Shown: positions 7,903 to 16,397, counted from the first letter of the stretch. The stretch is DNA of 43,037 bases from Oscillospiraceae bacterium (GCA_017473225.1 JAFUMG010000040.1:1-43037); one strand, 5' to 3'. Numbers and translations are program-made. The notes: generated by a model not told the origin, from the letters alone.

Positions 7903-9215
7903 CTTCGATACAAGGCTCTCCCGTTGATATCCGTCAGATTATATGCGCAGAAGGGTACCATGCCCAGGTCCGTATCCACCTCGCAGATGTAGCACCGCTT
8001 CAGCCGGTCCAGATCCAGATTCCAGGCATCCTGGAACAGCATCCCGGAGACCGTAAAGGTGTTATCCACCGCCTGCTGCAGGAACGCGTCCAGAGCGGAG
8101 GTGGCTTCGTCGCCATCGGCATAGGCCGCCTTTCCGCTCCACTGCTGGGATACAAAATCCCGGGCGTCGCTGGACTTGACACAGCAGCACTGGCTCCTGC
8201 GCCGGGGCAGCGCCTTCATGCTGCCGTCGGCTTTGCGCATGTAGCTGGCGTGGAAGGAGCAATAGGGGCTCTCCGCGCCGCCGCCGCCAAAATCCCCCGA
8301 CTTCATGAGTCCATGGGTCTGCTCCTCAATGATCCGGAGCATTCTGGGAATGGTCAGCCGCATGGCAGGCGCTTCCAGGCCGCAGCGGCCGAAATAGCTG
8401 ATGGGCTGGATATGAACGCCCCGGATGTGGGGCATCCTCTCCAAAGCAAAGCGCAGGATCTCTCCCAGGCTGTGGTCATTGACCCCCGGCGCCACCGTGG
8501 GCACCAGCACCACCGGCAGCCCCGCTTCCCGGCAGTTCTCGATAGCTTTCCGCTTCACACTCAGCAGCGGACGGCCCCGGAGGGTCCGATAGATCTCGTC
8601 ATCCAGGCCGTCAAACTGCAAAAACACAACGGAAACGCCGCCTTTTGCCAGTTTTTCCGCATAGCCGGCCTCCTCCGCCAGCCGGACGCCGTTGGTGTTC
8701 AGCTGGAAAAAGGTAAAGCCCTTGCTTTTTCCGAGAGCGATGATCTCCGGCAGGTCATCGCGCATGGTGGGCTCGCCGCCGGAGAGCTGGATGTTGAATG
8801 GTCCGCCCCGCTCCATCAGCAGGTCATACTGCCGCCCGATCTCCTCAAGAGTCAGGTCCTTCGGTTTCTGTTCCCCCGCCGACGCGAAGCACACCGGGCA
8901 GCGCAGATTGCAGCGGTTGGTCAGCTCCAGCAGCACGCAGCAGCCGTCCCGCTCGTGGCTTTGGCACAGGCCGCAGTCGTAGGGGCATCCCTTCTCCACC
9001 TCCACAGCCCGGACCGGCAGCACTTTCCCGCCGGCATCCATGGATGCCCAGGCACGGTAGCTTTCCAGATCTCCCTCCCAGATCAGCGTGCGGAATTCTC
9101 CGTGCTCAAAGCACCGCTTTTCCATGTAGATGTTGCCGTCCTCCCCCACCACCTTACCGGCGGGGATCCGGCTCAGGCACACCGGGCAGACGCTTGTGGT
9201 TTTTCCGATCATCAT
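7899..9215 (-). CDS. trsS: Radical SAM protein, TrsS-like
   Basis: 438 aa. The radical SAM cluster motif CNLRCPVC (CxxxCxxC) lies near residue 100, followed by LSGGEPTMRDDLPEI and LNTNGVRLA. Upstream is a cysteine-rich segment (CPVCLSRIPAG; CPYDCGLCQSHERDGCC); downstream lies a RSQCCCVKSSD run and a C-terminal CEVDTD, suggesting extra Fe-S or metal sites. The Cys-rich N-terminus resembles the large Tes/MJ0619-like radical SAM proteins. Its position between the CoA ligase and the C-GCAxxG-C-C gene matches the (seleno)protein called TrsS; here no in-frame TGA is seen and Cys is used. Start: TAAATGATG follows the upstream stop directly, so ATG 9215 or 9212. Confidence 0.82.
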   Translation of the reverse strand: MMIGKTTSVCPVCLSRIPAGKVVGEDGNIYMEKRCFEHGEFRTLIWEGDLESYRAWASMDAGGKVLPVRAVEVEKGCPYDCGLCQSHERDGCCVLLELTNRCNLRCPVCFASAGEQKPKDLTLEEIGRQYDLLMERGGPFNIQLSGGEPTMRDDLPEIIALGKSKGFTFFQLNTNGVRLAEEAGYAEKLAKGGVSVVFLQFDGLDDEIYRTLRGRPLLSVKRKAIENCREAGLPVVLVPTVAPGVNDHSLGEILRFALERMPHIRGVHIQPISYFGRCGLEAPAMRLTIPRMLRIIEEQTHGLMKSGDFGGGGAESPYCSFHASYMRKADGSMKALPRRRSQCCCVKSSDARDFVSQQWSGKAAYADGDEATSALDAFLQQAVDNTFTVSGMLFQDAWNLDLDRLKRCYICEVDTDLGMVPFCAYNLTDINGRALYRR

Positions 9216-9641
9216 TTACAGCAAGCCTCTTTCTTCCAGGATCTCCATACACTTTTCAAAGGTCTGGGCGATGATCTGGGGGCAGTACCGGACCCGTCTG
9301 GCGGGATTCCCCCGGACGATGTCATTGCAGTCGATGCCCTGATACTCCATCTCCATCTCTTCCGTAAACCATTTGACGAATTCCGTCAGGGCGCCCTTAT
9401 GATGGGGGCTGTCGTAGCTGTCGTCATCGGGTTTGCCGGTGAAATAGGACAAAACACAGCAGCCCGCCACCATGCAGCCGCAGCAGTCGCCGGAGAAGCC
9501 GATGCCGCCATTCAGGCCCCCCATGGCCCGGACCAGGCCGGGATCTTCTTCTCCGATGGTTTCCAGCATCATGATCGCCAAAATCTGCGAGCAGACATAG
9601 CCCTGCTGGGACAGCTCCATCACCCGATCCATCAAATCCAT
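9216..9641 (-). CDS. C-GCAxxG-C-C family protein (DVU_1555-like)
   Basis: 141 aa from ATG 9641, which has AAAGGAT about 9 nt upstream and lies 4 nt past the methyltransferase stop; a longer frame to 9674 overlaps that gene. The family signature is a spaced set of cysteines and glycines: VCSQ near residue 18, then GDCCGCMVAGCCVLS near residues 51-65. Members are redox-active or metal-binding helical proteins of unknown role. Sits between the methyltransferase and radical SAM genes of the mop/trs cluster. Cytoplasmic, no signal peptide. Confidence 0.8.
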   Translation of the reverse strand: MDLMDRVMELSQQGYVCSQILAIMMLETIGEEDPGLVRAMGGLNGGIGFSGDCCGCMVAGCCVLSYFTGKPDDDSYDSPHHKGALTEFVKWFTEEMEMEYQGIDCNDIVRGNPARRVRYCPQIIAQTFEKCMEILEERGLL

Positions 9642-9645
9642 CCCG

Positions 9646-10164
9646 TCACATCCTTTCGCATACAAACAGCACATAGCTGCAGCCCTTCCCTCCGGGAAGG
9701 CAGGAAATCTCCTCCCGCCAGAGGGCTTCGATGTAATATTCCTTCCAGAGATCCGTCAGGTCCTCCATATGGCGCACCGCGAAGCCGGCCTCTCTGGCAT
9801 TCTGGATCAGCTCCCGGACGTTCCAGCACACGTCGGAGAACACCAGCTTTCCGCCTTTGCGCAGCAGCCGCGCTGCTTCCCGCAGGGCACCCGGCACATC
9901 GCCGCCCACATAAAAAGCGCACTGGGAAATGATCCCGTCAAAGCTGCCGCTTTCGAAGCCGGTGTCCAGGAAATCCCCCCGGACTACGGCGTCTCCCCGG
10001 GGTTCCAGGTCGATGCCCACCGCTTCATGGCCGAGATTACCCAGCAGCCGGACCGTTTCGCCATCACCGGCGCCCATATCCAGCCAGCGGCTGCCGGCCG
10101 GGAGGAAGGAAAGCTCGATCAGATAGCGGCTGTGATCCCCGCCGCCCGGATGGCCCAGCATCAT
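9646..10164 (-). CDS. trsM: Class I SAM-dependent methyltransferase, TrsM-like (DVU_1556)
   Basis: 172 aa, short for a methyltransferase but with the SAM-binding core: motif I LDMGAGDGET near residue 28, the GIDLEP acidic loop, GDFLDTGFESGSFDGII and LRKGGKLVFSDVCW. The ATG overlaps the stop of the upstream redox gene as ATGA, so translation is coupled. It belongs to the mop/trs cluster. The substrate is not known; a small cofactor or peptide handled by the radical SAM partner is one possibility. Confidence 0.82.
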   Translation of the reverse strand: MMLGHPGGGDHSRYLIELSFLPAGSRWLDMGAGDGETVRLLGNLGHEAVGIDLEPRGDAVVRGDFLDTGFESGSFDGIISQCAFYVGGDVPGALREAARLLRKGGKLVFSDVCWNVRELIQNAREAGFAVRHMEDLTDLWKEYYIEALWREEISCLPGGKGCSYVLFVCERM

Positions 10165-10379
10165 TTATCCTCCAAAGCCCGTTCCACCGCCTGGACCTTG
10201 CCCAGGGCCAGCTCCTCCGGGACATAGACAAAGCCGCACCGGGGACAGACAGGCAGTTCCACCGGGAAGCCGTTGTCCAGATACAGGAACTTGGCCTTGC
10301 CCTTTTCCAGAGGCACCCGGCATTTCATGCACATGAGCTTTCCCAGGGGATCGACGGTATAGTAATTTTTCTCTGCCAT
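10161..10379 (-). CDS. Small CxxC redox protein (DVU_1557-like)
   Basis: 72 aa with two knuckles, CMKC near residue 17 and CPRC near residue 45, the pattern of a rubredoxin- or zinc-ribbon-like fold. It should bind one Fe or Zn. AAGGAG about 7 nt upstream of the ATG; the downstream methyltransferase overlaps its stop. In the cluster it could pass electrons between the large FAD/Fe-S protein and the radical SAM or Mop enzyme (inference). Confidence 0.8.
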   Translation of the reverse strand: MAEKNYYTVDPLGKLMCMKCRVPLEKGKAKFLYLDNGFPVELPVCPRCGFVYVPEELALGKVQAVERALEDK

Positions 10380-10389
10380 AGACTGCTCC

Positions 10390-12657
10390 TTATCCCTGAC
10401 GGCGGATAACGCTCATGCGGTGGGAATAGGCGCCGCAGACCCGGTATCCGTCTTCGATTTCCTCATATTTGACCCAGAAGGTCACATTGCCCAGTCTGGC
10501 CCGGGCGACGCACAGGCCCGTCTCCGCGTCGAGGACCGCCTCGCCGGTTTTCCGGAGCTCCTGCAAAACGCCGATGATGTCTGATTTCAGGATCATCCGG
10601 TCATTCATCAGCCGGAGCACCTCCGGGGTATATTCGATCTTAAATCCAATGTCCACTTCTTGTGTCTCCTCATTCCAGATTTCCCGCAGCAGCTCCGCCT
10701 TCAGGCTCAGGCGGTTGTACCGCTTCTGGCTGATATCCGGCGGTGAGCCGGCGTTGGTGCCGTAGACCAGCTCCAGGATATGCCGGGATTCCCGGCCCTC
10801 CCGGGCAAAGCGGTCCCGGCAGGCCATGCAGTAAGAGATATAGGGAAGGTCGGAGCGCTCCAGGCACTTCCGCGTCATCGCCTTCGCCACTTCCCGGTTG
10901 GTATACTGGGTCAGCCCGCCGTAGCCGCAGCAGGGCGACTGGTCACGGTCATAGGGCGTGTCCACCAGCGCGCAGCCCATGGCTTCCGCCAGATTTCGGA
11001 TCGCCTGCTGGGTGGGCTCGTCCCCTCTTGCGCCGCAGGCATCGTGGAGCGCCGCGGGAACTTCCATTCCCCTGGCCGTCTCGGGAAGGCCGATCTCATT
11101 GAGGATATCCCAGATCCCCGTCAGCTTCAGGCCCCCATGGCCGGAAAGCTCCTTTTTGCAGGTGGGGCAGCCGGCAATGACGATGGGATCTCCCAGCTTC
11201 TCCAGCTGCGCATCCAGGAAGGCCCTGGCCTCGTCGTACATTTCGTATCTTCCCGCCCAGTCGCAGATGGCGCCGCAGCACCCCAGCATCAGGGCAACGC
11301 CCCCATCGAGTCTGGCGCACAGGTCAGCATATGCGGCCGCCACCGTATCCGGGGCGATGGCCGTGGCCTGACAGCCCGGGAAGAATACATACCTGCATTT
11401 CTCGAAGCCCGGCTGGGGGCGGCACAGGAACGCCTCCCCGTTGGAAAACAGCATGTCCATCAACGCGAATTCATGGGGCGCCAGGGGCATTTTCCCCGTG
11501 GTCACCAGGGTCTGCCGGGCGATATGGCAGATTTCCGCTACATCGTAGCCATTGGGGCAGACCACACTGCACTGGCCGCAGAGGGAGCAGGCGTTGATGG
11601 GCTTGTTCATCATGTGGTCGCCCATGATGATATTGACGTTATTGTAGATCTCCCGGGTCAATGTCCGTGGGAATTTCCGATAGTGCTGCAAATAGGCGCA
11701 GGCCTTCACGCAGGCGTCGCAGGTGCACTGGATACACCGCGCGGCTTCCGCTTCCGCCTGTTCCTTAGTGCAGGGCTCCCCGCCGATCAGTCGCCGGGAG
11801 GGCGGAACCTCCGAAAGATCCGTGTAAAGCCTTGTGGAAACACTTCCCTCTTCTCCTCGGGTATTGGAGGGGTCCAGATTCTGGGCCAGCCGGTCCACCG
11901 TCAGCGCCGCCTTCTTGGCGCCGAAGGCCGCGTCCAGCACGCCGGTGGTCTGGCCGGTGACCAGCTTCTTTTCCCGGCTGTACATCAGCGCGTTGTCCCC
12001 GTCGGATACTTCCGCCAGGCCCCATTGGCAGCAGACGATGTCAAAGTCCCGGCGCAGCGACTCCATATCCGCCGGATCGGAGCCGAAGCGGAATTGGATA
12101 TCCATCCCCTTCAGCACGGCGGCGCTGGCAGCCATCCCTTCCGCGGGAACGAACGCCGTCTCCCGGCTGAGAAATTCTTCCGCGGAATCCTCCCGGCAGA
12201 ATACCGTCACCGGGTAGGCCTTCTTATTCAGTTCTCCCGCCAGGAAGGTGCAGAACAGGCCGGAGCCGAAGATAGCTACCGTCTTTTTCTTCTTCATCCG
12301 CGGCAGGCCCCGGCGGATCTTCTCGCCGAACCGGACCACTGCCCGCTCCAGCTCCCGGATGGCAACGCCTTCCCCCAGCTGACAGAGTTTACACTTCCCC
12401 TCGCAGGGCGCCTCGCAGCCGGCAGAGAGGATATGGGGAAATGGTGTGATCTTCTCATACAGCTGCAGCGCCTTTGCCCAGTCCCCGGCGGCAACGGCCT
12501 TCACCATGGCCTTGGTGTCCAGCTTCAGGGGGCAGGCGGCATTGCAGTAGGCCGGCTCCTCATGAACGCAGAGGCTCTCCCGGCGCTCCAGCTCTTCCTT
12601 GGAGAACATCACCTGCTGCTTATACACATGGGTGGATTCTCTTTCTTCCAGAAACAT
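10390..12657 (-). CDS. Pyridine nucleotide-disulfide oxidoreductase-like protein with Fe-S and CCG domains
   Basis: 755 aa from ATG 12657; the GTG at 12666 is too close to the AAGGA site. Domains in order: an N-terminal GltD/DPD-like Fe-S domain (residues about 25-110; CNAACPLKLD, CEAPCEGKCKLC), an FAD/NAD(P) Rossmann part (VAIFGSGLFCTFLAGE), a ferredoxin-like 2x[4Fe-4S] region (CIQCTCDACVKAC; CSLCGQCSVVCPNG), then two HdrB/GlpC-like cysteine-rich CCG regions (FFPGCQA, LGCCGAICDW, CPTCKK; HDACGARGD, CCGYGG, YCMACRDRF). This is an electron-transfer hub joining NAD(P)H, flavin and several clusters. It is cotranscribed with the redox and Trs genes, 10 nt upstream of the CxxC gene. Confidence 0.85.
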   Translation of the reverse strand: MFLEERESTHVYKQQVMFSKEELERRESLCVHEEPAYCNAACPLKLDTKAMVKAVAAGDWAKALQLYEKITPFPHILSAGCEAPCEGKCKLCQLGEGVAIRELERAVVRFGEKIRRGLPRMKKKKTVAIFGSGLFCTFLAGELNKKAYPVTVFCREDSAEEFLSRETAFVPAEGMAASAAVLKGMDIQFRFGSDPADMESLRRDFDIVCCQWGLAEVSDGDNALMYSREKKLVTGQTTGVLDAAFGAKKAALTVDRLAQNLDPSNTRGEEGSVSTRLYTDLSEVPPSRRLIGGEPCTKEQAEAEAARCIQCTCDACVKACAYLQHYRKFPRTLTREIYNNVNIIMGDHMMNKPINACSLCGQCSVVCPNGYDVAEICHIARQTLVTTGKMPLAPHEFALMDMLFSNGEAFLCRPQPGFEKCRYVFFPGCQATAIAPDTVAAAYADLCARLDGGVALMLGCCGAICDWAGRYEMYDEARAFLDAQLEKLGDPIVIAGCPTCKKELSGHGGLKLTGIWDILNEIGLPETARGMEVPAALHDACGARGDEPTQQAIRNLAEAMGCALVDTPYDRDQSPCCGYGGLTQYTNREVAKAMTRKCLERSDLPYISYCMACRDRFAREGRESRHILELVYGTNAGSPPDISQKRYNRLSLKAELLREIWNEETQEVDIGFKIEYTPEVLRLMNDRMILKSDIIGVLQELRKTGEAVLDAETGLCVARARLGNVTFWVKYEEIEDGYRVCGAYSHRMSVIRRQG

Positions 12658-12681
12658 GAGACTCACATCCTTTTTATCAAT

Positions 12682-12705
12682 AAAGAGGCGGTTTCCCGCC
12701 TCTTT
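12682..12705 (-). terminator. Terminator/attenuator inside the mop/trs cluster
   Basis: Ten perfect base pairs AAAGAGGCGG / CCGCCTCTTT with a 4-nt loop, lying between the mop stop and the start of the FAD/Fe-S gene. On the minus strand the stem ends in TTT followed by ATTGAT, so the U-tract is short. It probably lowers expression of the downstream genes relative to mop. Confidence 0.65.
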
Positions 12706-12723
12706 ATCATATCATATCTTGAA

Positions 12724-15471
12724 TTACTTTTCCAGCTCTTTCAGTGCTGCCAGCACCACATCGGGCTTCGCGGGAACGCGGGTGATCCGGGCGCCGGTGG
12801 CATTGTAGATGGCGTTCAGGATGGCGGGATGGGGCGCGTCCAGAGGAGCCTCGCCGCAGCCGGCAGCGCCGTAAGGACCGTAAGGCCGGTAGGTCTCCAC
12901 ATAATGCAGTTCCATATCGTCGGGCACATCGTTGGGATAAGGAATGCCGCAGTTCTTCAGGCTGGTATGCTTGGTCAGGTCCTCGAAGTCCTCGGAAAGG
13001 GCCAGGCCGATGCCCTGGGCCAGACCGCCGTAGAACTGGCCGTCCACGACCAGCTTGTTCATGATGGTGCCCACGTCGGTGACACAGGTGAACTTCTCCA
13101 CCTTGACCTTGCCGGTCTGGGTATCGACGCAGACCTCGGGGATGAACAGGGTGTACATATAGACGGAGAAGGGCTCGCCCTGAGAGGTCGCCTGATCCAC
13201 AGGATGCTCGGCGCAGGAGGTTGCCACCCACTGGCCCTGGACCTTGGTCTCGATGCCTTCCGCCTTCATCTCGTCGTAGGTGCGGTAAGTGCCGTCCTCC
13301 TTCTTCATGGCGGCCAGCAGGTTCTCAGCGGCCAGACGGCAGGCATTGCCGCACATGACCTGGCTGCGGGAGCCGCCCGCGGGGCCGGAGTTGGGGGTGA
13401 ACTTACTGTCGTTCAGGACCAGCTTGATCTGCTCGGGCTTGAAGCCGGCCTGGCGCAAGGTCTCATGAGAGGATGCCAGAACACCCATGTCAGCGCCCTG
13501 ACCATGATCCTCCCAGGAGACGTACATGGTGACGGTGCCGTCGGCGTTCAGCTCCGCGTAAGCCTGGGACGCGTCCACGCCGTCCAGGCCGCAGCCGTAA
13601 ACACCGGAGGAAACGCCGATGCCGTACTTATAGCGGCCATCGGAGGCGGCGTTCTTCTCCGCCACCCGCTTCTTGCCTGCCTCATACAGGGGACGTGCCT
13701 TCTTATACATCTCTTCCAGGCAGTAGACATCGGGCTTATAGCCGGTGGGGATGGTGGAGCCCTCGGATTCCTTGTAGCAGTTCAGCTCACGGATATCGAA
13801 GGGATCCATGCCCATCTTGGCCGCCAGCACGTCGATGGCGATCTCGGAGCCCATGAAGGACTGGGGAGAGCCATAGGCACGGAAGGCGGAGCCCCAGGCG
13901 TGGTTGGTGAAGACGGTGGTGGACTTATTGCGGATAGTGGGGATATGGTAGCCCGCGCCCACGAACTGGCTCAGGCGGTGGGTCAGCAGGTCGCCGAACT
14001 CGGAGTAAGGACCGTGGTCGATGTAATTGTTGCCCCACAGGCCCAGCAGCTTGCCCTTTTCGTCAGCGGCCAGCTTGATGTGCATGAAGCCGGGGCTGCG
14101 CTTGCCGGTGTAGGTGATGTTCTGGAACTGGTTGAAGACCAGGGAAACAGGCTTCTGGCAGACCAGCGCGGCAACGCCCAGCAACGCCTCGTTGGTGGGA
14201 GAGAACTTGTAGCCGAAAGTACCGCCGGCGTGGTTCTGGACCATGCGCAGCTTCTCCATGGGGATGCCGATGCCGTCGGCGATCATGGGCATGTGCAGAT
14301 GGATGCCGATGGACTTGGAATGGATGGTCAGCATGCCGTCCTCGTCGATATAGGCATAGCCGCAGTCGGGCTCCAGATGCAGATGGGGCTGGCGGGAGCA
14401 GTAGGACTCGATCTCCACCACATTGGGCGCGGAATCAAAGTCGAAGTCGGGACCCTTGATGCAGTTGGTCTCGTAGTAGGCGTTGGGGGTGCCGGGATGG
14501 ATCTCGATGGCATCCTCGGCGATGGCGTCCATGGCGTTCATGTAAGCGGGCAGCTCTTCCAGATCCACCTTCACCGCGTCAGCGGCAGCCCGGGCATGGG
14601 CCTCGGTATCGGCGGCCACGATGGCGATGGCGTCGCCGAACTGGAATATCTTCTCATCGCAGAGGATGGGACGGTCCCAGCCGTCACACTTGTTGTTCAG
14701 AGGCAGCATCACCAGGCCGTTGATCCGGTTCTTGCCGGGGACGTCCTTGGCGGTGATAATCTTATAGACGCCGGGCATCTTCTCCGCTTCGCTGGTGTCG
14801 ACGCCCTTCAGCAGAGCATGACTGACCTTCGCCTGGACCAGAGCCAAACGGAGGGTGTCCTCGGGCATATGCAGTGCATCGTCCGCGCCGAAGTCCCAGG
14901 AGCCCGTGACCTTCTGGGCCGCGGAGGGACGGATGTAATTGGTGCCGATGATGGAATCGCCGGTGGGCTTGAATACCAGGTCCTCCTTGGTCATCTCGCC
15001 CCGCAGCACAGCGGCGGCGTCCATGACCGCGTCGATCAGAGGCTTGTAGCCGGTGCAGCGGCAGAGATTGCGGTTCTTATTGAACCAGTCACGGACCTCC
15101 GCCCGGGTGGGGCTGGGGTTATTGTCCAGCAGGACCTTGGCGCTCATGATAAAGCCGGGGGTGCAGAAGCCGCACTGGGCGCAGCCATGGGCCATCCATG
15201 CCACCTGCAGGGGATGCATGTCGGAAATAGTGCCGATGCCTTCGATGGTGGTGATCTCCGCGTTGTCGCGGACGCGGCTCATCTTGATGATGCAGGAGCG
15301 GGTGACCTTGCCATCCATCTCCACGTTACAGGCGCCGCAGTGGCCCTCGCCGCAGCCGATCTTACAGCCGGTCAGCAGCAGCCGCTCCCGCAGCACCGTA
15401 GCCAGGGTGTCGTTCTCGTTTACCAGCAGGGTACGGGTAATTCCATTGATAATCAGTGTCTTCTTGATCAT
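12724..15471 (-). CDS. mop: Aldehyde oxidoreductase, Mop type (molybdenum hydroxylase of the xanthine oxidase family)
   Basis: 915 aa single-chain enzyme that lacks an FAD subunit, like Desulfovibrio Mop (about 907 aa). It oxidises aldehydes to carboxylic acids. Plant-ferredoxin-type [2Fe-2S] ligands C40, C45, C48 and C60; second [2Fe-2S] ligands C100, C103, C137 and C139, the same numbering as in the D. gigas enzyme. The molybdopterin part (from about 190) shows GGTFGYKFSPT, WGSAFRAYGSPQ, GQGADMG and, near the C-terminus, GCGEAPLDAPHP with the expected catalytic Glu at about 874. GAGGAGG lies 8 nt from the ATG. The cofactor should be molybdopterin cytosine dinucleotide. No MCD maturation gene lies in the window. 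Confidence 0.94.
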   Translation of the reverse strand: MIKKTLIINGITRTLLVNENDTLATVLRERLLLTGCKIGCGEGHCGACNVEMDGKVTRSCIIKMSRVRDNAEITTIEGIGTISDMHPLQVAWMAHGCAQCGFCTPGFIMSAKVLLDNNPSPTRAEVRDWFNKNRNLCRCTGYKPLIDAVMDAAAVLRGEMTKEDLVFKPTGDSIIGTNYIRPSAAQKVTGSWDFGADDALHMPEDTLRLALVQAKVSHALLKGVDTSEAEKMPGVYKIITAKDVPGKNRINGLVMLPLNNKCDGWDRPILCDEKIFQFGDAIAIVAADTEAHARAAADAVKVDLEELPAYMNAMDAIAEDAIEIHPGTPNAYYETNCIKGPDFDFDSAPNVVEIESYCSRQPHLHLEPDCGYAYIDEDGMLTIHSKSIGIHLHMPMIADGIGIPMEKLRMVQNHAGGTFGYKFSPTNEALLGVAALVCQKPVSLVFNQFQNITYTGKRSPGFMHIKLAADEKGKLLGLWGNNYIDHGPYSEFGDLLTHRLSQFVGAGYHIPTIRNKSTTVFTNHAWGSAFRAYGSPQSFMGSEIAIDVLAAKMGMDPFDIRELNCYKESEGSTIPTGYKPDVYCLEEMYKKARPLYEAGKKRVAEKNAASDGRYKYGIGVSSGVYGCGLDGVDASQAYAELNADGTVTMYVSWEDHGQGADMGVLASSHETLRQAGFKPEQIKLVLNDSKFTPNSGPAGGSRSQVMCGNACRLAAENLLAAMKKEDGTYRTYDEMKAEGIETKVQGQWVATSCAEHPVDQATSQGEPFSVYMYTLFIPEVCVDTQTGKVKVEKFTCVTDVGTIMNKLVVDGQFYGGLAQGIGLALSEDFEDLTKHTSLKNCGIPYPNDVPDDMELHYVETYRPYGPYGAAGCGEAPLDAPHPAILNAIYNATGARITRVPAKPDVVLAALKELEK

Positions 15472-15508
15472 GTGGGTACCTCCTCATTCGGTCCTAAGTC
15501 GAGTGGGG

Positions 15509-15760
15509 TCAATCGTGGGTTCCGCAGTCATCATGGTCTTTACCAAGGCCTGTCAGGTCCTTCAGTCTTTCCAGGCCCCGGGCGGTGTAAAATACCAGCT
15601 GCGAAACACTGCCGTCGAGATTTTCTCCCTGAAGGCGCAGGCAGTTGGCATTTTCGAAGTAATCGATCGGCAGATCCCGGCGAAAGACCTGCCCGGTCTT
15701 TTCGTCCCTGACCTCAACGGTCACCATTCTTGCCGTGATCTCAAAGAAATTGTCTTCCAC
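15509..15760 (-). CDS. Small hypothetical protein upstream of mop
   Basis: 83 aa from a GTG at 15760, chosen because GGGGAGG sits 6 nt upstream; the longer frame from 15799 has no site. The product starts VEDNFFEITARMVTVEV and seems to be beta-rich then helical, ending in Asp/His/Cys residues (DHDDCGTHD). No signal peptide. It lies 37 nt before mop on the same strand, so it is likely the first gene of that transcript. The family is not recognised. A role in Mop maturation or regulation is only a guess from position. Confidence 0.7.
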   Translation of the reverse strand: MEDNFFEITARMVTVEVRDEKTGQVFRRDLPIDYFENANCLRLQGENLDGSVSQLVFYTARGLERLKDLTGLGKDHDDCGTHD

Positions 15761-15819
15761 AGCGCACCTCCCCGGAAAAAGATTATAAAATAAGCACATC
15801 GTACTTCCTTTACATGTAT

Positions 15820-15849
15820 ATTTTACCGCATGAACCGTACCAAAAGCAA
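15820..15849 (-). promoter_or_regulatory. Possible promoter for the mop transcript
   Basis: Minus strand -35 TTGCTT (15844-15849), 18-nt spacer, -10 TAAAAT (15820-15825). It is about 60 nt upstream of the GTG start of the 83-aa gene. The -35 is weak. Confidence 0.4.
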
Positions 15850-16102
15850 CTTAAAATCGGATCCCAATCATCAAAATTTTCTTCCGCGTTTTTGTATATT
15901 TTAAACAACTTTCACTCCATTTTTAGATCATTTATTAGTTTATTTTACAGTTATTTATTGCAATAATAAATACAGACAAATTATTTTATTTGATATTTTA
16001 ATTATTTATTCAGATACATAATATACAATCAATAAAACAGCCTTACGTCTGTCTCTTTCCGGATACTTAAGCTAATGCCGGAAATACTATGTGGATAAAG
16101 AA
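15850..16102. other. AT-rich intergenic region without a gene
   Basis: Very AT-rich, especially 15900-16030, between divergent transcripts. No plausible ORF, tRNA or hairpin with a U-tract was seen. It may hold upstream promoter elements for mop or a binding site for a nucleoid protein. Confidence 0.5.
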
Positions 16103-16133
16103 ATCGGCAAGCTTCTGTCGAAGCTTGCCATTT
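16103..16133. repeat. Hairpin repeat copy 1
   Basis: GGCAAGCTTC TG TCGAAGCTTGCC-type hairpin. Copies 2 and 3 lie at 17849-17880 and 18825-18856. Copies 1 and 2 share a following tail of the form TTTATG, then GTGAAC and CTATAGAT. No gene upstream on the minus strand would need this one as a terminator. Confidence 0.75.
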
Positions 16134-16200
16134 ATGGCTGGTGAACCCTATAGATGCGTTTGACCGCAATGGTCATATTGCTCAAATCTAACAAAATATC

Positions 16201-16229
16201 TTGACACAGGATTGGGAATATAGTACAAT
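16201..16229 (+). promoter_or_regulatory. Promoter of the riboswitch-MATE transcript
   Basis: Consensus -35 TTGACA (16201-16206), 17-nt spacer, -10 TACAAT (16224-16229). Transcription would start about 20 nt before the aptamer. Confidence 0.85.
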
Positions 16230-16255
16230 ACTTGAGGTCAAAAAAGAATCATCAT

Positions 16256-16323
16256 TATTCGTATATTTGCATTGGTAATGGTATGCATGTTTCTACGGGT
16301 CGCCGAAAGACCCGCTATGAGTA
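16256..16323 (+). ncRNA. Purine riboswitch aptamer, guanine-class by the J3/1 cytosine
   Basis: 68 nt. P1 pairs 16256-16263 with 16316-16323. P2 is TGCAT / ATGCA; its loop GGTAATGG supplies the GG that pairs with CC in loop L3 (GCCGAAA). P3 is GGGTC / GACCC. The J2/3 strand TTTCTAC is the invariant core. J3/1 reads GCTATG, with C at the position (74 in xpt numbering) that base-pairs the ligand, so guanine or hypoxanthine is expected rather than adenine. L3 departs slightly from CCGTAAA. Ligand binding was read only from these nucleotides. Confidence 0.85.
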
Positions 16324-16360
16324 TTTGATTCTCCATCTTGGGGAGCAAATACTCTTTTTT
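16319..16360 (+). terminator. Riboswitch expression platform (intrinsic terminator)
   Basis: Stem GAGTATTTG / CAAATACTC with an upper CTCC / GGAG stem, followed by TTTTTT. The first five bases, GAGTA, are also the 3' half of P1. Ligand-stabilised P1 therefore excludes the terminator, so binding should turn the gene ON, as in the pbuE adenine switch. Confidence 0.85.
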
Positions 16361-16397
16361 CATGCTCCGATTATCAAATCATCGAAGGGTGGTTTTT

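Noticed and set aside
7899..9215. Selenocysteine (internal TGA) in the radical SAM gene
   Set aside because: The frame is open throughout, with Cys in the cluster motif.
10780..15711. Very long plus-strand ORF of 1643 codons opposite mop and the FAD/Fe-S gene
   Set aside because: It mirrors the minus-strand codon pattern of high-GC genes with proven motifs; translated product is low-complexity His/Gly/Gln rich with no ribosome site.
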